DNA of 64,000 nt, from positions 1-64,000 of the forward strand of contig JAPYKE020000271.1 in NCBI GenBank assembly GCA_028554795.2. The letters are read 5' to 3'. Under the pieces are notes generated by a model. That model did no database searches, had not been told where the DNA came from, and saw only the letters and a list, made by a program, of their open reading frames with translations. Shown piece after piece: positions 1 to 8,716 of the stretch (its first letter is position 1; every line of letters begins with the position of its first letter). A program made the translations under genes and the position numbers. This DNA is from Sinohyriopsis cumingii (Eukaryota; Mollusca; Bivalvia; Unionida; Unionidae).

Positions 1-85
1 GCATTACCTATACCTCAATCACTTCATGAAGTAACATCGTAATGATTTAAATTTACTGCTACTTTGCACCTAACCAATAATAAAT

Positions 86-389
86 AAACTAAAGAACTAA
101 CAATATCTCGAACACTAAAAATGGTACCTGACAATCAAGTACAACCAATACAATTGGAAACTGCAACAACCTCGACATCCATGGGGACACGGATTATACC
201 ACTCACATGCCCTCGTTTCAGCCATTAAAAATAAGGCAAAATAATCCTTGCACAACCTCAAACTAATAGAAAAGACACCTTAAAGTACAACAAAACAGGG
301 AAGATTAATATGCTATGCAATGTGAAATAGGATTCATCAGTAATGATAGCTAAAATGATACCAATACAAACTAATTACACAATTAATTT
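86..389 (+). other. Non-monomeric spacer A of unit 1 (~0.3 kb)
   Basis: Lies between the tail of the monomer that spans the unit junction and the next monomer head near 390. It is A-rich on this strand and has no clear copy of the monomer head, the CTGTACTGTGAGG block or a CCCTAA stretch. No gene, structured RNA or terminal repeat is visible. It recurs at the same offset in every unit (for example 4444-4747). AATAAA hexamers sit just upstream at 79-84 and 83-88. It may be a monomer too decayed to recognise, or old inserted sequence. Confidence 0.7.
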
Positions 390-595
390 AATATCAGCAT
401 ATTCTGATGCTGATTTAACAAGCATATTAGTACAGGTCTGTACTGTGGAGACAAAATTAATCGTTGTCAACATTTTCATGGGGTATGATAGTAAGCACAA
501 GATGGTATTGCTTCACAGCAACCTAAACCTAACCTTAACCCTGACTGAAAAACCAGAAACGTTGGAGAATAAGTTCTCGGAAACAGCACTGTTGG
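390..595 (+). repeat. Inner monomer 1 of unit 1
   Basis: The head is weak (ATATCAGCAT in place of CACATGGTACAT). It is followed by ATTCTGATGCTGATTTAACA, GTCTGTACTGTGGAGACA, a run of degenerate CCTAAACCTAACCTTAACCC, and the tail AACAGCACTGTTGG. It contains most of the 97-codon frame that recurs per unit. Confidence 0.85.
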
Positions 596-854
596 CCACA
601 TGGTACATTTTGATGTTGATTGGACACACCATTTAACACTACTCTGTACTGGGATGTCAGCATTTAAGTTGCTTCGGGCACTTCATCAGGTATGATCGTT
701 ATTATTATATAGATTCACTACGTCAGAGCACCCGAACCCTAATATAACTTTTAAAATGTCAAGGTAACAATCTTATTAACGGCAATTGTAACCCTAAACC
801 AAGGTCAATTAAGGAATATACAGTAGCATTCGTTCTGATGAACATAACTGTTGG
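596..854 (+). repeat. Inner monomer 2 of unit 1 (deleted in units 10, 11, 14)
   Basis: Good head CACATGGTACATTTTGATG, then CTCTGTACTGGGATGTCAGC, CACTTCATCAGGTATGATCG, weak CCCTAA motifs near 735 and 790, and tail ATAACTGTTGG. The segment corresponding to 609-655 is missing from units 10, 11 and 14. Confidence 0.85.
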
Positions 855-885
855 TCACATGATACATTCTAACGCTGATTAGCCT
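855..885 (+). repeat. Truncated inner monomer head before the core
   Basis: TCACATGATACATTCTAACG followed by CTGATTAGCC matches the first ~30 bases of the monomer. Resemblance then stops where the core begins. Confidence 0.75.
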
Positions 886-1047
886 GGACTCTTGCTGTAC
901 ACGAACTTTCAACAGGAAGAAAACTACTGTAAACTATAGCTAGACAAACTAAGGTGTGAGAAAGGAAATACACGTGTTGATTACGGAATATTACAGACCA
1001 GGTGGCACTTAGTGAGAAGTGTCAACAGAAGATCTTTCCATCCAGGG

Positions 1048-1059
1048 TATATATATATA
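1048..1059 (+). promoter_or_regulatory. TA tract in TATA-box-like context
   Basis: (TA)6 preceded by CCAGGG and followed by AACTCACTTTC. It is (TA)5 in units 6-8 and (TA)7 in unit 10. It looks like a TATA box, but there is no recognisable transcript downstream, and a simple microsatellite explains it equally well. Confidence 0.3.
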
Positions 1060-1105
1060 AACTCACTTTCACAAATCTGCATATATATTGTACAGATTTC
1101 TTAAT

Positions 1106-1120
1106 CTTGTAAATTACAAG
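1106..1120 (+). repeat. Short inverted repeat (7-bp arms, 1-nt centre)
   Basis: CTTGTAA-A-TTACAAG is a perfect inverted repeat around a single base, about 50 bp downstream of the TA tract. It is present in every core. It could be a protein-binding site or chance. Confidence 0.5.
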
Positions 1121-1992
1121 TGTGCATTATATTCGGTGCATATTTGAAATGTTTACTTGAATTTGTAGATCCATTACGTGGTAAAGAAACAAGATAAAGC
1201 AACCAAAATCCTGCAAATTTGAAGACTGAGGTTGGTAAGTTCAGTTAATTTATCAAAGGTGTAATATTGTTTGCCAGTGGTTTCTTTTCTAGAGACTTGA
1301 TGTACTGATGAATGTATGTGGACAGAATGGCAGAAGTGCACATTATTATGCAGAAACCATCCAATAAATCAAACGGATCAAACTAAAGAACCGCATCGAA
1401 GTGTATTCCTGCAGACGAGTCAACTTGTGCAAATCAAGATCTTAAACCAAACTCAATGTGCCAACACCAATCTACAAATAATCACCTGACATATATACTT
1501 CATGATGTGGGTAACTGACAACCGATTAATCTTTAATTTAATTGATACATTCCCATTATAGGAAAACAAAACAACTTTTAACAGTCTGCAGTCACATCCC
1601 AGGGAAAGAGTTGGAAACATCGTACATCCAGTACAATATTTACGCAGACACAAAGCAACTTAAATTTATGATACAACATGAACGGTAACTTACATCTTCC
1701 TGAAGGTAAGTATGGTAAATAGAAAAGGAAATTCTAGGAGCATGCTTCACAAGCTAGGAGAAATCTTGGACACCTTGTACAACTCAACGAAATAGGAAGA
1801 TACATCATCTCTAACCCCAAGAAAACCTGATAGGTCTTTACTTCTAGCCCTAGAGGAGGAGATCCTGTACAAACATGACACAACTTTTCACGGAAATAAG
1901 CACGAGTGTTAGAATATTATGGGAAATCTGCAGCATACTCTCATCCAATGCAAGAGAAATACATCAACAGTTCTCGTAAAACGGACTGATGT

Positions 1993-2248
1993 CTCAATGG
2001 TAAAGTGTGGCGGTGATTTGAGAAAGATTAGGACTAGTCTGTACTAAGAGGACATCCTTCAATCTGCGTTAGCCGCCTTATGAGGAAAGATCGTTTTCAT
2101 AAGTTATATTTACTAATTCATTGCTCCCTACAATTAACACTAATCCTAACCAAAACTCGAATCCTAATCATACCCATTTAACCATAATGATACAAGAGCA
2201 ATGCAGTAGACCTCAGCATATATTTAATCTCGAAACCAAAAATGTTGG
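1993..2248 (+). repeat. Inner monomer 3 of unit 1 (first after the core)
   Basis: Diverged head CAATGGTAAAGTGTGGCGG aligned to the monomer start, then ACTAGTCTGTACTAAGAGGA, CTTATGAGGAAAGATCG, CACTAATCCTAACC and tail AAAAATGTTGG. Among the most diverged copies. Confidence 0.75.
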
Positions 2249-2445
2249 GCACATATTCCATTTCTGATACTAATTTGACCAATGCTTTAATCACTTAATC
2301 AGACAAGATGCTTATCATTTATATTTACAATTTTACAGCACCCTAACCGCAAAACAACCTTTAATCTTAAAGGTAACTCAAAGCCTGGACCCGGATAACA
2401 CAAGACAAATAAAGTAGCATTGCCACAAATACACAGAAATGATCG
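2249..2445 (+). repeat. Inner monomer 4 of unit 1
   Basis: Short copy (about 197 bp). Head GCACATATTCCATTTCTGA, a missing CTGTACTGTGAGG block, then TTACAGCACCCTAACC, CCCGGATAACACAAGAC and tail AGAAATGATCG. Confidence 0.8.
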
Positions 2446-2676
2446 CCACATGCTGCATTCTGACGCTCATTTCACAAACATATTTGCACAAGTCTGTATT
2501 GTCAAGACAACATTTAATCGGCCTCAACAATTTCATGCGACAAGGCGGATAGCATTTAAAGTTATTGCTTCATACCAACCTAGCCAATAACAAAACTATA
2601 ATTCTAACCCTAACCCTTAACACGCATAATGCAAGAGAAATTCAGCCAAAATATTCCTCGTAGACAGAACCGTTCG
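2446..2676 (+). repeat. Inner monomer 5 of unit 1
   Basis: Head CCACATGCTGCATTCTGACG, CAAGTCTGTATTGTCAAGAC, a good telomere-like CTAACCCTAACCCTTAA at 2604-2620, and tail CAGAACCGTTCG. Confidence 0.85.
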
Positions 2677-2886
2677 ACACATGGTACATTCTGATGTTTT
2701 GATTCACTTATTAGCACTTCTCTGTACTGTGAGAACAGCATTTAAGTTGTCTCACTCACTTTATTGTCAATATTTGCATTTACTGATTCATTGCATTCTA
2801 ACCCTAAAACCTCTACACTTTTCCTAATTCTGATTTGAAACGAATACAACTACAGCAGCAGCATCTGATACCATAAACAATGATCG
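2677..2886 (+). repeat. Inner monomer 6 of unit 1
   Basis: Head ACACATGGTACATTCTGATG, CTCTGTACTGTGAGAACAGC, TTCATTGCATTCTAACCC and tail ACAATGATCG. Confidence 0.88.
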
Positions 2887-3121
2887 CCACATAGTACATT
2901 CTGATGCTGATTTGACAAACGTATTAGCACAAGCCTGTACTGTGAGGACATCATTTAATGTGCGTCAGCCATTTGATGGAGGAAAAAAATGTAACATTTA
3001 ATGTTATTGCTTCATCGCACCCTAACCAAAACGACAATCGAAACCCTAACCCTTCATCCGGATGAGAGAAGAGCAATACAGCAGAATTCAGCATTTTATT
3101 TCTCATATACAAAACTGTTGG
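2887..3121 (+). repeat. Inner monomer 7 of unit 1
   Basis: Head CCACATAGTACATTCTGATG, GCCTGTACTGTGAGGACATC, CCCTAACC and AAACCCTAACCCTT (3041-3054), then the 12-bp palindrome TCATCCGGATGA at 3054-3065, and tail AAAACTGTTGG. The palindrome is lost in unit 14 (GGATCA). Confidence 0.9.
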
Positions 3122-3357
3122 CCACATGGTACATTCTGATGCTATTTCGACAAAGTTATTAGCACTAGCCTGTACTATGGGAACCGCATTTAATTTACGT
3201 CAATCACTTCATGAGGCAAGAGGCTTATTATTTATGCTTATTGTTTCATTGTACTCTAACCCTAACCTAACTGCTAACCTTAACGCAAACTCTAACCCTA
3301 GAACCGGATGAGACGAGACATGTTGCGTTCTTTCCCCCGCATAAACAGAACTGCTTG
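3122..3357 (+). repeat. Inner monomer 8 of unit 1
   Basis: Head CCACATGGTACATTCTGATG, GCCTGTACTATGGGAACCGC, CACTTCATGAGGCAAGAGG, and the longest degenerate CCCTAA/CCTAACTG stretch in the unit at 3254-3300, then ACCGGATGAGACGAGAC. Frames on both strands overlap here and are not credible genes. Confidence 0.9.
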
Positions 3358-3570
3358 CCACATGGTACATATATTGATGCTGATTTATCAAACATTAATA
3401 CAAGTATGTACTGTTGGGACAGCATTAGTCGGCGTCAAATATTTGATGCGGTAAGACAATAAACATTGAAAGTACTTTCTGCATCGCAGCCTAACCCCAA
3501 CTCTAAGCCTTAATCTGAATGAAAGAAGAGAAACGTAGCAGAATTATTTATTGCAAAACAAAACTGTTGG
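3358..3570 (+). repeat. Inner monomer 9 of unit 1
   Basis: Head CCACATGGTACATATATTGA, AGTATGTACTGTTGGGACAG, CAGCCTAACCCCAACTC and tail AAAACTGTTGG. Confidence 0.88.
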
Positions 3571-3822
3571 CCACATGGTACATTCTGCTGCTGATGTGAC
3601 ACCTATTAGCACTAGTCTGTACTGTGAGGACAGCATTTAAGTTGCGTCAAGCACTTCATCAGTTAAGCTCGTTATTAGTTATATCAACTGCTTCAGTGTA
3701 CCCTAACCCAAACATAACTCCTAACCCTTAGAAATAACACTACCCCTGACGGCAATTCTAACCTTAAAGCCAGATCACATAGAACAAATAAAGCAGCATT
3801 TATTTACGGTTATAAATGTTAA
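3571..3822 (+). repeat. Inner monomer 10 of unit 1
   Basis: Head CCACATGGTACATTCTGCTG, GTCTGTACTGTGAGGACAGC exact to the block consensus, CACTTCATCAG, GTACCCTAACCC and CTCCTAACCCTTAG, then a tail ending AATGTTAA. Longer than average (252 bp) because of extra sequence in the CCCTAA-rich part. Confidence 0.9.
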
Positions 3823-4062
3823 CCACATGGTACATGCTGCTGCTGAGATGACAAACTTGTCAGAACTAGTATGTACTGTGAGGACTGCCTTAAATAAGTG
3901 TCAATGACATCACGAGGTAAGATCCTTATCATCATTTACATTTACTGTTTCATTGCAGCCTAACCCTAACCCAATCCCTGACACGAACCATAACGCTAAC
4001 CGTAAACTCGGATGACACGAGAAAACTACAGCAGCATTTGCTCCTATAAAGAGAAATGTTCG
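3823..4062 (+). repeat. Inner monomer 11 of unit 1
   Basis: Head CCACATGGTACATGCTGCTG, GTATGTACTGTGAGGACTGC, CACGAGGTAAGATCC, TTCATTGCAG, then CCTAACCCTAACCC at 3959-3972 with degenerate repeats to about 4002, and CTCGGATGACACGAG. Confidence 0.9.
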
Positions 4063-4294
4063 CTACATGGTACATTCTGATGCTGATTTGACGAACATAT
4101 TAGCACAAGTCTGTACCGTGAGGACAACATTTTATTTACGCCAATCGGTTCATGAGGTAAGATTGTTAGCATTTAAAGTTCTTTCTTCCGCGCAACCTAA
4201 CCCTAACCATAACTCGGATTCGAACTCTAACGCTTAATCGTGATAACAGAAGAGGAAATACAGCAGACTTATTTCTCGTAAACTGAACTGTTGG
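4063..4294 (+). repeat. Inner monomer 12 of unit 1
   Basis: Head CTACATGGTACATTCTGATG, GTCTGTACCGTGAGGACAAC, TTCATGAGGTAAGATTG, CCTAACCCTAACC at 4196-4208, and tail TGAACTGTTGG. Among the closest to the inner consensus. Confidence 0.9.
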
Positions 4295-4443
4295 CCACAT
4301 GGTACACTCTAATGCTGCTTTGACACACTTAATAACACTAGTCTGCATTGTGAGGACAGCATTACCTATACCTCAATCACTTCATGAAGTAACATCGTAA
4401 TGATTTAAATTTACTGCTACTTTGCACCTAACCAATAATAAAT
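4295..4443 (+). repeat. Inner monomer 13, spanning the unit 1/unit 2 junction
   Basis: Head CCACATGGTACACTCTAATG, GTCTGCATTGTGAGGACAGC, CACTTCATGAAGTAACATCG and CACCTAACC. It fades out without a proper CCCTAA stretch or tail, and spacer A follows. The arbitrary unit boundary falls inside it. Confidence 0.85.
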
Positions 4444-7400
4444 AAACTAAAGAACTAACAATATCTCGAACACTAAAAATGGTACCTGACAATCAAGTAC
4501 AACCAATACAATTGGAAACTGCAACAACCTCGACATCCATGGGGACACGGATTATACCACTCACATGCCCTCGTTTCAGCCATTAAAAATAAGGCAAAAT
4601 AATCCTTGCACAACCTCAAACTAATAGAAAAGACACCTTAAAGTACAACAAAACAGGGAAGATTAATATGCTATGCAATGTGAAATAGGATTCATCAGTA
4701 ATGATAGCTAAAATGATACCAATACAAACTAATTACACAATTAATTTAATATCAGCATATTCTGATGCTGATTTAACAAGCATATTAGTACAGGTCTGTA
4801 CTGTGGAGACAAAATTAATCGTTGTCAACATTTTCATGGGGTATGATAGTAAGCACAAGATGGTATTGCTTCACAGCAACCTAAACCTAACCTTAACCCT
4901 GACTGAAAAACCAGAAACGTTGGAGAATAAGTTCTCGGAAACAGCACTGTTGGCCACATGGTACATTTTGATGTTGATTGGACACACCATTTAACACTAC
5001 TCTGTACTGGGATGTCAGCATTTAAGTTGCTTCGGGCACTTCATCAGGTATGATCGTTATTATTATATAGATTCACTACGTCAGAGCACCCGAACCCTAA
5101 TATAACTTTTAAAATGTCAAGGTAACAATCTTATTAACGGCAATTGTAACCCTAAACCAAGGTCAATTAAGGAATATACAGTAGCATTCGTTCTGATGAA
5201 CATAACTGTTGGTCACATGATACATTCTAACGCTGATTAGCCTGGACTCTTGCTGTACACGAACTTTCAACAGGAAGAAAACTACTGTAAACTATAGCTA
5301 GACAAACTAAGGTGTGAGAAAGGAAATACACGTGTTGATTACGGAATATTACAGACCAGGTGGCACTTAGTGAGAAGTGTCAACAGAAGATCTTTCCATC
5401 CAGGGTATATATATATAAACTCACTTTCACAAATCTGCATATATATTGTACAGATTTCTTAATCTTGTAAATTACAAGTGTGCATTATATTCGGTGCATA
5501 TTTGAAATGTTTACTTGAATTTGTAGATCCATTACGTGGTAAAGAAACAAGATAAAGCAACCAAAATCCTGCAAATTTGAAGACTGAGGTTGGTAAGTTC
5601 AGTTAATTTATCAAAGGTGTAATATTGTTTGCCAGTGGTTTCTTTTCTAGAGACTTGATGTACTGATGAATGTATGTGGACAGAATGGCAGAAGTGCACA
5701 TTATTATGCAGAAACCATCCAATAAATCAAACGGATCAAACTAAAGAACCGCATCGAAGTGTATTCCTGCAGACGAGTCAACTTGTGCAAATCAAGATCT
5801 TAAACCAAACTCAATGTGCCAACACCAATCTACAAATAATCACCTGACATATATACTTCATGATGTGGGTAACTGACAACCGATTAATCTTTAATTTAAT
5901 TGATACATTCCCATTATAGGAAAACAAAACAACTTTTAACAGTCTGCAGTCACATCCCAGGGAAAGAGTTGGAAACATCGTACATCCAGTACAATATTTA
6001 CGCAGACACAAAGCAACTTAAATTTATGATACAACATGAACGGTAACTTACATCTTCCTGAAGGTAAGTATGGTAAATAGAAAAGGAAATTCTAGGAGCA
6101 TGCTTCACAAGCTAGGAGAAATCTTGGACACCTTGTACAACTCAACGAAATAGGAAGATACATCATCTCTAACCCCAAGAAAACCTGATAGGTCTTTACT
6201 TCTAGCCCTAGAGGAGGAGATCCTGTACAAACATGACACAACTTTTCACGGAAATAAGCACGAGTGTTAGAATATTATGGGAAATCTGCAGCATACTCTC
6301 ATCCAATGCAAGAGAAATACATCAACAGTTCTCGTAAAACGGACTGATGTCTCAATGGTAAAGTGTGGCGGTGATTTGAGAAAGATTAGGACTAGTCTGT
6401 ACTAAGAGGACATCCTTCAATCTGCGTTAGCCGCCTTATGAGGAAAGATCGTTTTCATAAGTTATATTTACTAATTCATTGCTCCCTACAATTAACACTA
6501 ATCCTAACCAAAACTCGAATCCTAATCATACCCATTTAACCATAATGATACAAGAGCAATGCAGTAGACCTCAGCATATATTTAATCTCGAAACCAAAAA
6601 TGTTGGGCACATATTCCATTTCTGATACTAATTTGACCAATGCTTTAATCACTTAATCAGACAAGATGCTTATCATTTATATTTACAATTTTACAGCACC
6701 CTAACCGCAAAACAACCTTTAATCTTAAAGGTAACTCAAAGCCTGGACCCGGATAACACAAGACAAATAAAGTAGCATTGCCACAAATACACAGAAATGA
6801 TCGCCACATGCTGCATTCTGACGCTCATTTCACAAACATATTTGCACAAGTCTGTATTGTCAAGACAACATTTAATCGGCCTCAACAATTTCATGCGACA
6901 AGGCGGATAGCATTTAAAGTTATTGCTTCATACCAACCTAGCCAATAACAAAACTATAATTCTAACCCTAACCCTTAACACGCATAATGCAAGAGAAATT
7001 CAGCCAAAATATTCCTCGTAGACAGAACCGTTCGACACATGGTACATTCTGATGTTTTGATTCACTTATTAGCACTTCTCTGTACTGTGAGAACAGCATT
7101 TAAGTTGTCTCACTCACTTTATTGTCAATATTTGCATTTACTGATTCATTGCATTCTAACCCTAAAACCTCTACACTTTTCCTAATTCTGATTTGAAACG
7201 AATACAACTACAGCAGCAGCATCTGATACCATAAACAATGATCGCCACATAGTACATTCTGATGCTGATTTGACAAACGTATTAGCACAAGCCTGTACTG
7301 TGAGGACATCATTTAATGTGCGTCAGCCATTTGATGGAGGAAAAAAATGTAACATTTAATGTTATTGCTTCATCGCACCCTAACCAAAACGACAATCGAA

Positions 7401-8716
7401 ACCCTAACCCTTCATCCGGATGAGAGAAGAGCAATACAGCAGAATTCAGCATTTTATTTCTCATATACAAAACTGTTGGCCACATGGTACATTCTGATGC
7501 TATTTCGACAAAGTTATTAGCACTAGCCTGTACTATGGGAACCGCATTTAATTTACGTCAATCACTTCATGAGGCAAGAGGCTTATTATTTATGCTTATT
7601 GTTTCATTGTACTCTAACCCTAACCTAACTGCTAACCTTAACGCAAACTCTAACCCTAGAACCGGATGAGACGAGACATGTTGCGTTCTTTCCCCCGCAT
7701 AAACAGAACTGCTTGCCACATGGTACATATATTGATGCTGATTTATCAAACATTAATACAAGTATGTACTGTTGGGACAGCATTAGTCGGCGTCAAATAT
7801 TTGATGCGGTAAGACAATAAACATTGAAAGTACTTTCTGCATCGCAGCCTAACCCCAACTCTAAGCCTTAATCTGAATGAAAGAAGAGAAACGTAGCAGA
7901 ATTATTTATTGCAAAACAAAACTGTTGGCCACATGGTACATTCTGCTGCTGATGTGACACCTATTAGCACTAGTCTGTACTGTGAGGACAGCATTTAAGT
8001 TGCGTCAAGCACTTCATCAGTTAAGCTCGTTATTAGTTATATCAACTGCTTCAGTGTACCCTAACCCAAACATAACTCCTAACCCTTAGAAATAACACTA
8101 CCCCTGACGGCAATTCTAACCTTAAAGCCAGATCACATAGAACAAATAAAGCAGCATTTATTTACGGTTATAAATGTTAACCACATGGTACATGCTGCTG
8201 CTGAGATGACAAACTTGTCAGAACTAGTATGTACTGTGAGGACTGCCTTAAATAAGTGTCAATGACATCACGAGGTAAGATCCTTATCATCATTTACATT
8301 TACTGTTTCATTGCAGCCTAACCCTAACCCAATCCCTGACACGAACCATAACGCTAACCGTAAACTCGGATGACACGAGAAAACTACAGCAGCATTTGCT
8401 CCTATAAAGAGAAATGTTCGCTACATGGTACATTCTGATGCTGATTTGACGAACATATTAGCACAAGTCTGTACCGTGAGGACAACATTTTATTTACGCC
8501 AATCGGTTCATGAGGTAAGATTGTTAGCATTTAAAGTTCTTTCTTCCGCGCAACCTAACCCTAACCATAACTCGGATTCGAACTCTAACGCTTAATCGTG
8601 ATAACAGAAGAGGAAATACAGCAGACTTATTTCTCGTAAACTGAACTGTTGGCCACATGGTACACTCTAATGCTGCTTTGACACACTTAATAACACTAGT
8701 CTGCATTGTGAGGACA
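4359..8716 (+). repeat. Macrosatellite unit 2 (4358 bp, type A)
   Basis: Same length as unit 1 and, at every diagnostic site I compared, the same bases: TTCTCGG, (TA)6 at 5406-5417, AAAACGGAC, CCAAAATATT and GCGTTCTTTCCC. I saw no private change in it by eye. Confidence 0.97.
5244..6350 (+). other. Core spacer of unit 2
   Basis: Same content as the unit 1 core; (TA)6 at 5406-5417. No gene seen. Confidence 0.8.

Larger units (their letters stand above)
886..1992 (+). other. Core spacer of unit 1 (~1.1 kb, no monomers)
   Basis: This stretch has no monomer similarity and no CCCTAA blocks. Visible in it are (TA)6 followed by AAC at 1048-1062, and a 15-bp near-perfect palindrome at 1106-1120. 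There are donor-like TTGGTAAGT at 1232-1240 and strong donor-like AAGGTAAGTAT at 1703-1713. The frames inside it (up to 67 codons) differ between units by frameshift, so I see no gene. Function unknown. It could be the remnant of an unrelated insertion or the original seed of the long unit. Confidence 0.8.
1..4358 (+). repeat. Macrosatellite unit 1 (reference copy, 4358 bp)
   Basis: This copy is used as the coordinate reference for internal structure. Offsets are: tail of a monomer 1-85, non-monomeric stretch 86-389, two monomers 390-854, truncated monomer 855-885, core 886-1992, then eleven monomers from 1993 that run over into the next unit. At the diagnostic sites it is type A: TTCTCGG at about 571-577, (TA)6 at 1048-1059, AAAACGGAC near 1978-1986, CCAAAATATT near 2646-2655. 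It appears identical or nearly so to unit 2. Confidence 0.97.

Noticed and set aside
343-636. Recurring 97-codon frame on the + strand in the first monomers of each unit
   Set aside because: No recognisable domain. It spans repeat monomers and CCCTAA-type stretches, giving the low-complexity residues NLNLTLTLT. It is frameshifted in units 10, 11, 12 and 14 and stopped early in unit 7.
1453-1653. Recurring 66-codon frame on the - strand in the core
   Set aside because: Short and without recognisable family. It is preserved across units mainly because the units are nearly identical. No promoter, partner gene or supporting codon pattern is visible.
1700-1716. Possible U1 snRNA 5' end on the - strand (complement of AAGGTAAGTATGG)
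   Set aside because: Only the splice-site-complementary bases match. The sequence that follows on the - strand does not resemble U1, and no Sm site or snRNA fold is apparent.
2604-2620. True telomere tract
   Set aside because: Only two to three degenerate CCCTAA copies occur at any place; the stretches are internal to monomers and not terminal.
3126-3391. Overlapping frames on both strands (61 and 60 codons) in monomer 8
   Set aside because: They overlap each other, include telomere-like repeats, and have no homology I recognise.
3575-3850. CTGCTG triplet repeat expansion
   Set aside because: Only two to three triplets occur (TTCTGCTGCTGATG, ATGCTGCTGCTGAG), as local variants of the monomer head, with no expansion across units.
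4218-4230. tRNA B-box-like sequence on the - strand (GAGTTCGAATCCG)
   Set aside because: No matching A box or cloverleaf around it. The motif arises inside the degenerate CCCTAA stretch, and related AACTCGAATCC occurs in another monomer.
4166-4348. 60-codon - strand frame with an alternating Arg/Val run
   Set aside because: The RVRIRVMVRVRLR-like run is simply the translation of the GTTAGG-type repeat complement, not a basic peptide under selection.
1-4358. CENP-B box (centromere protein motif)
   Set aside because: TTCG occurs several times (for example near 672 and 1130), but I saw no copy with the required downstream A and CGGG spacing.
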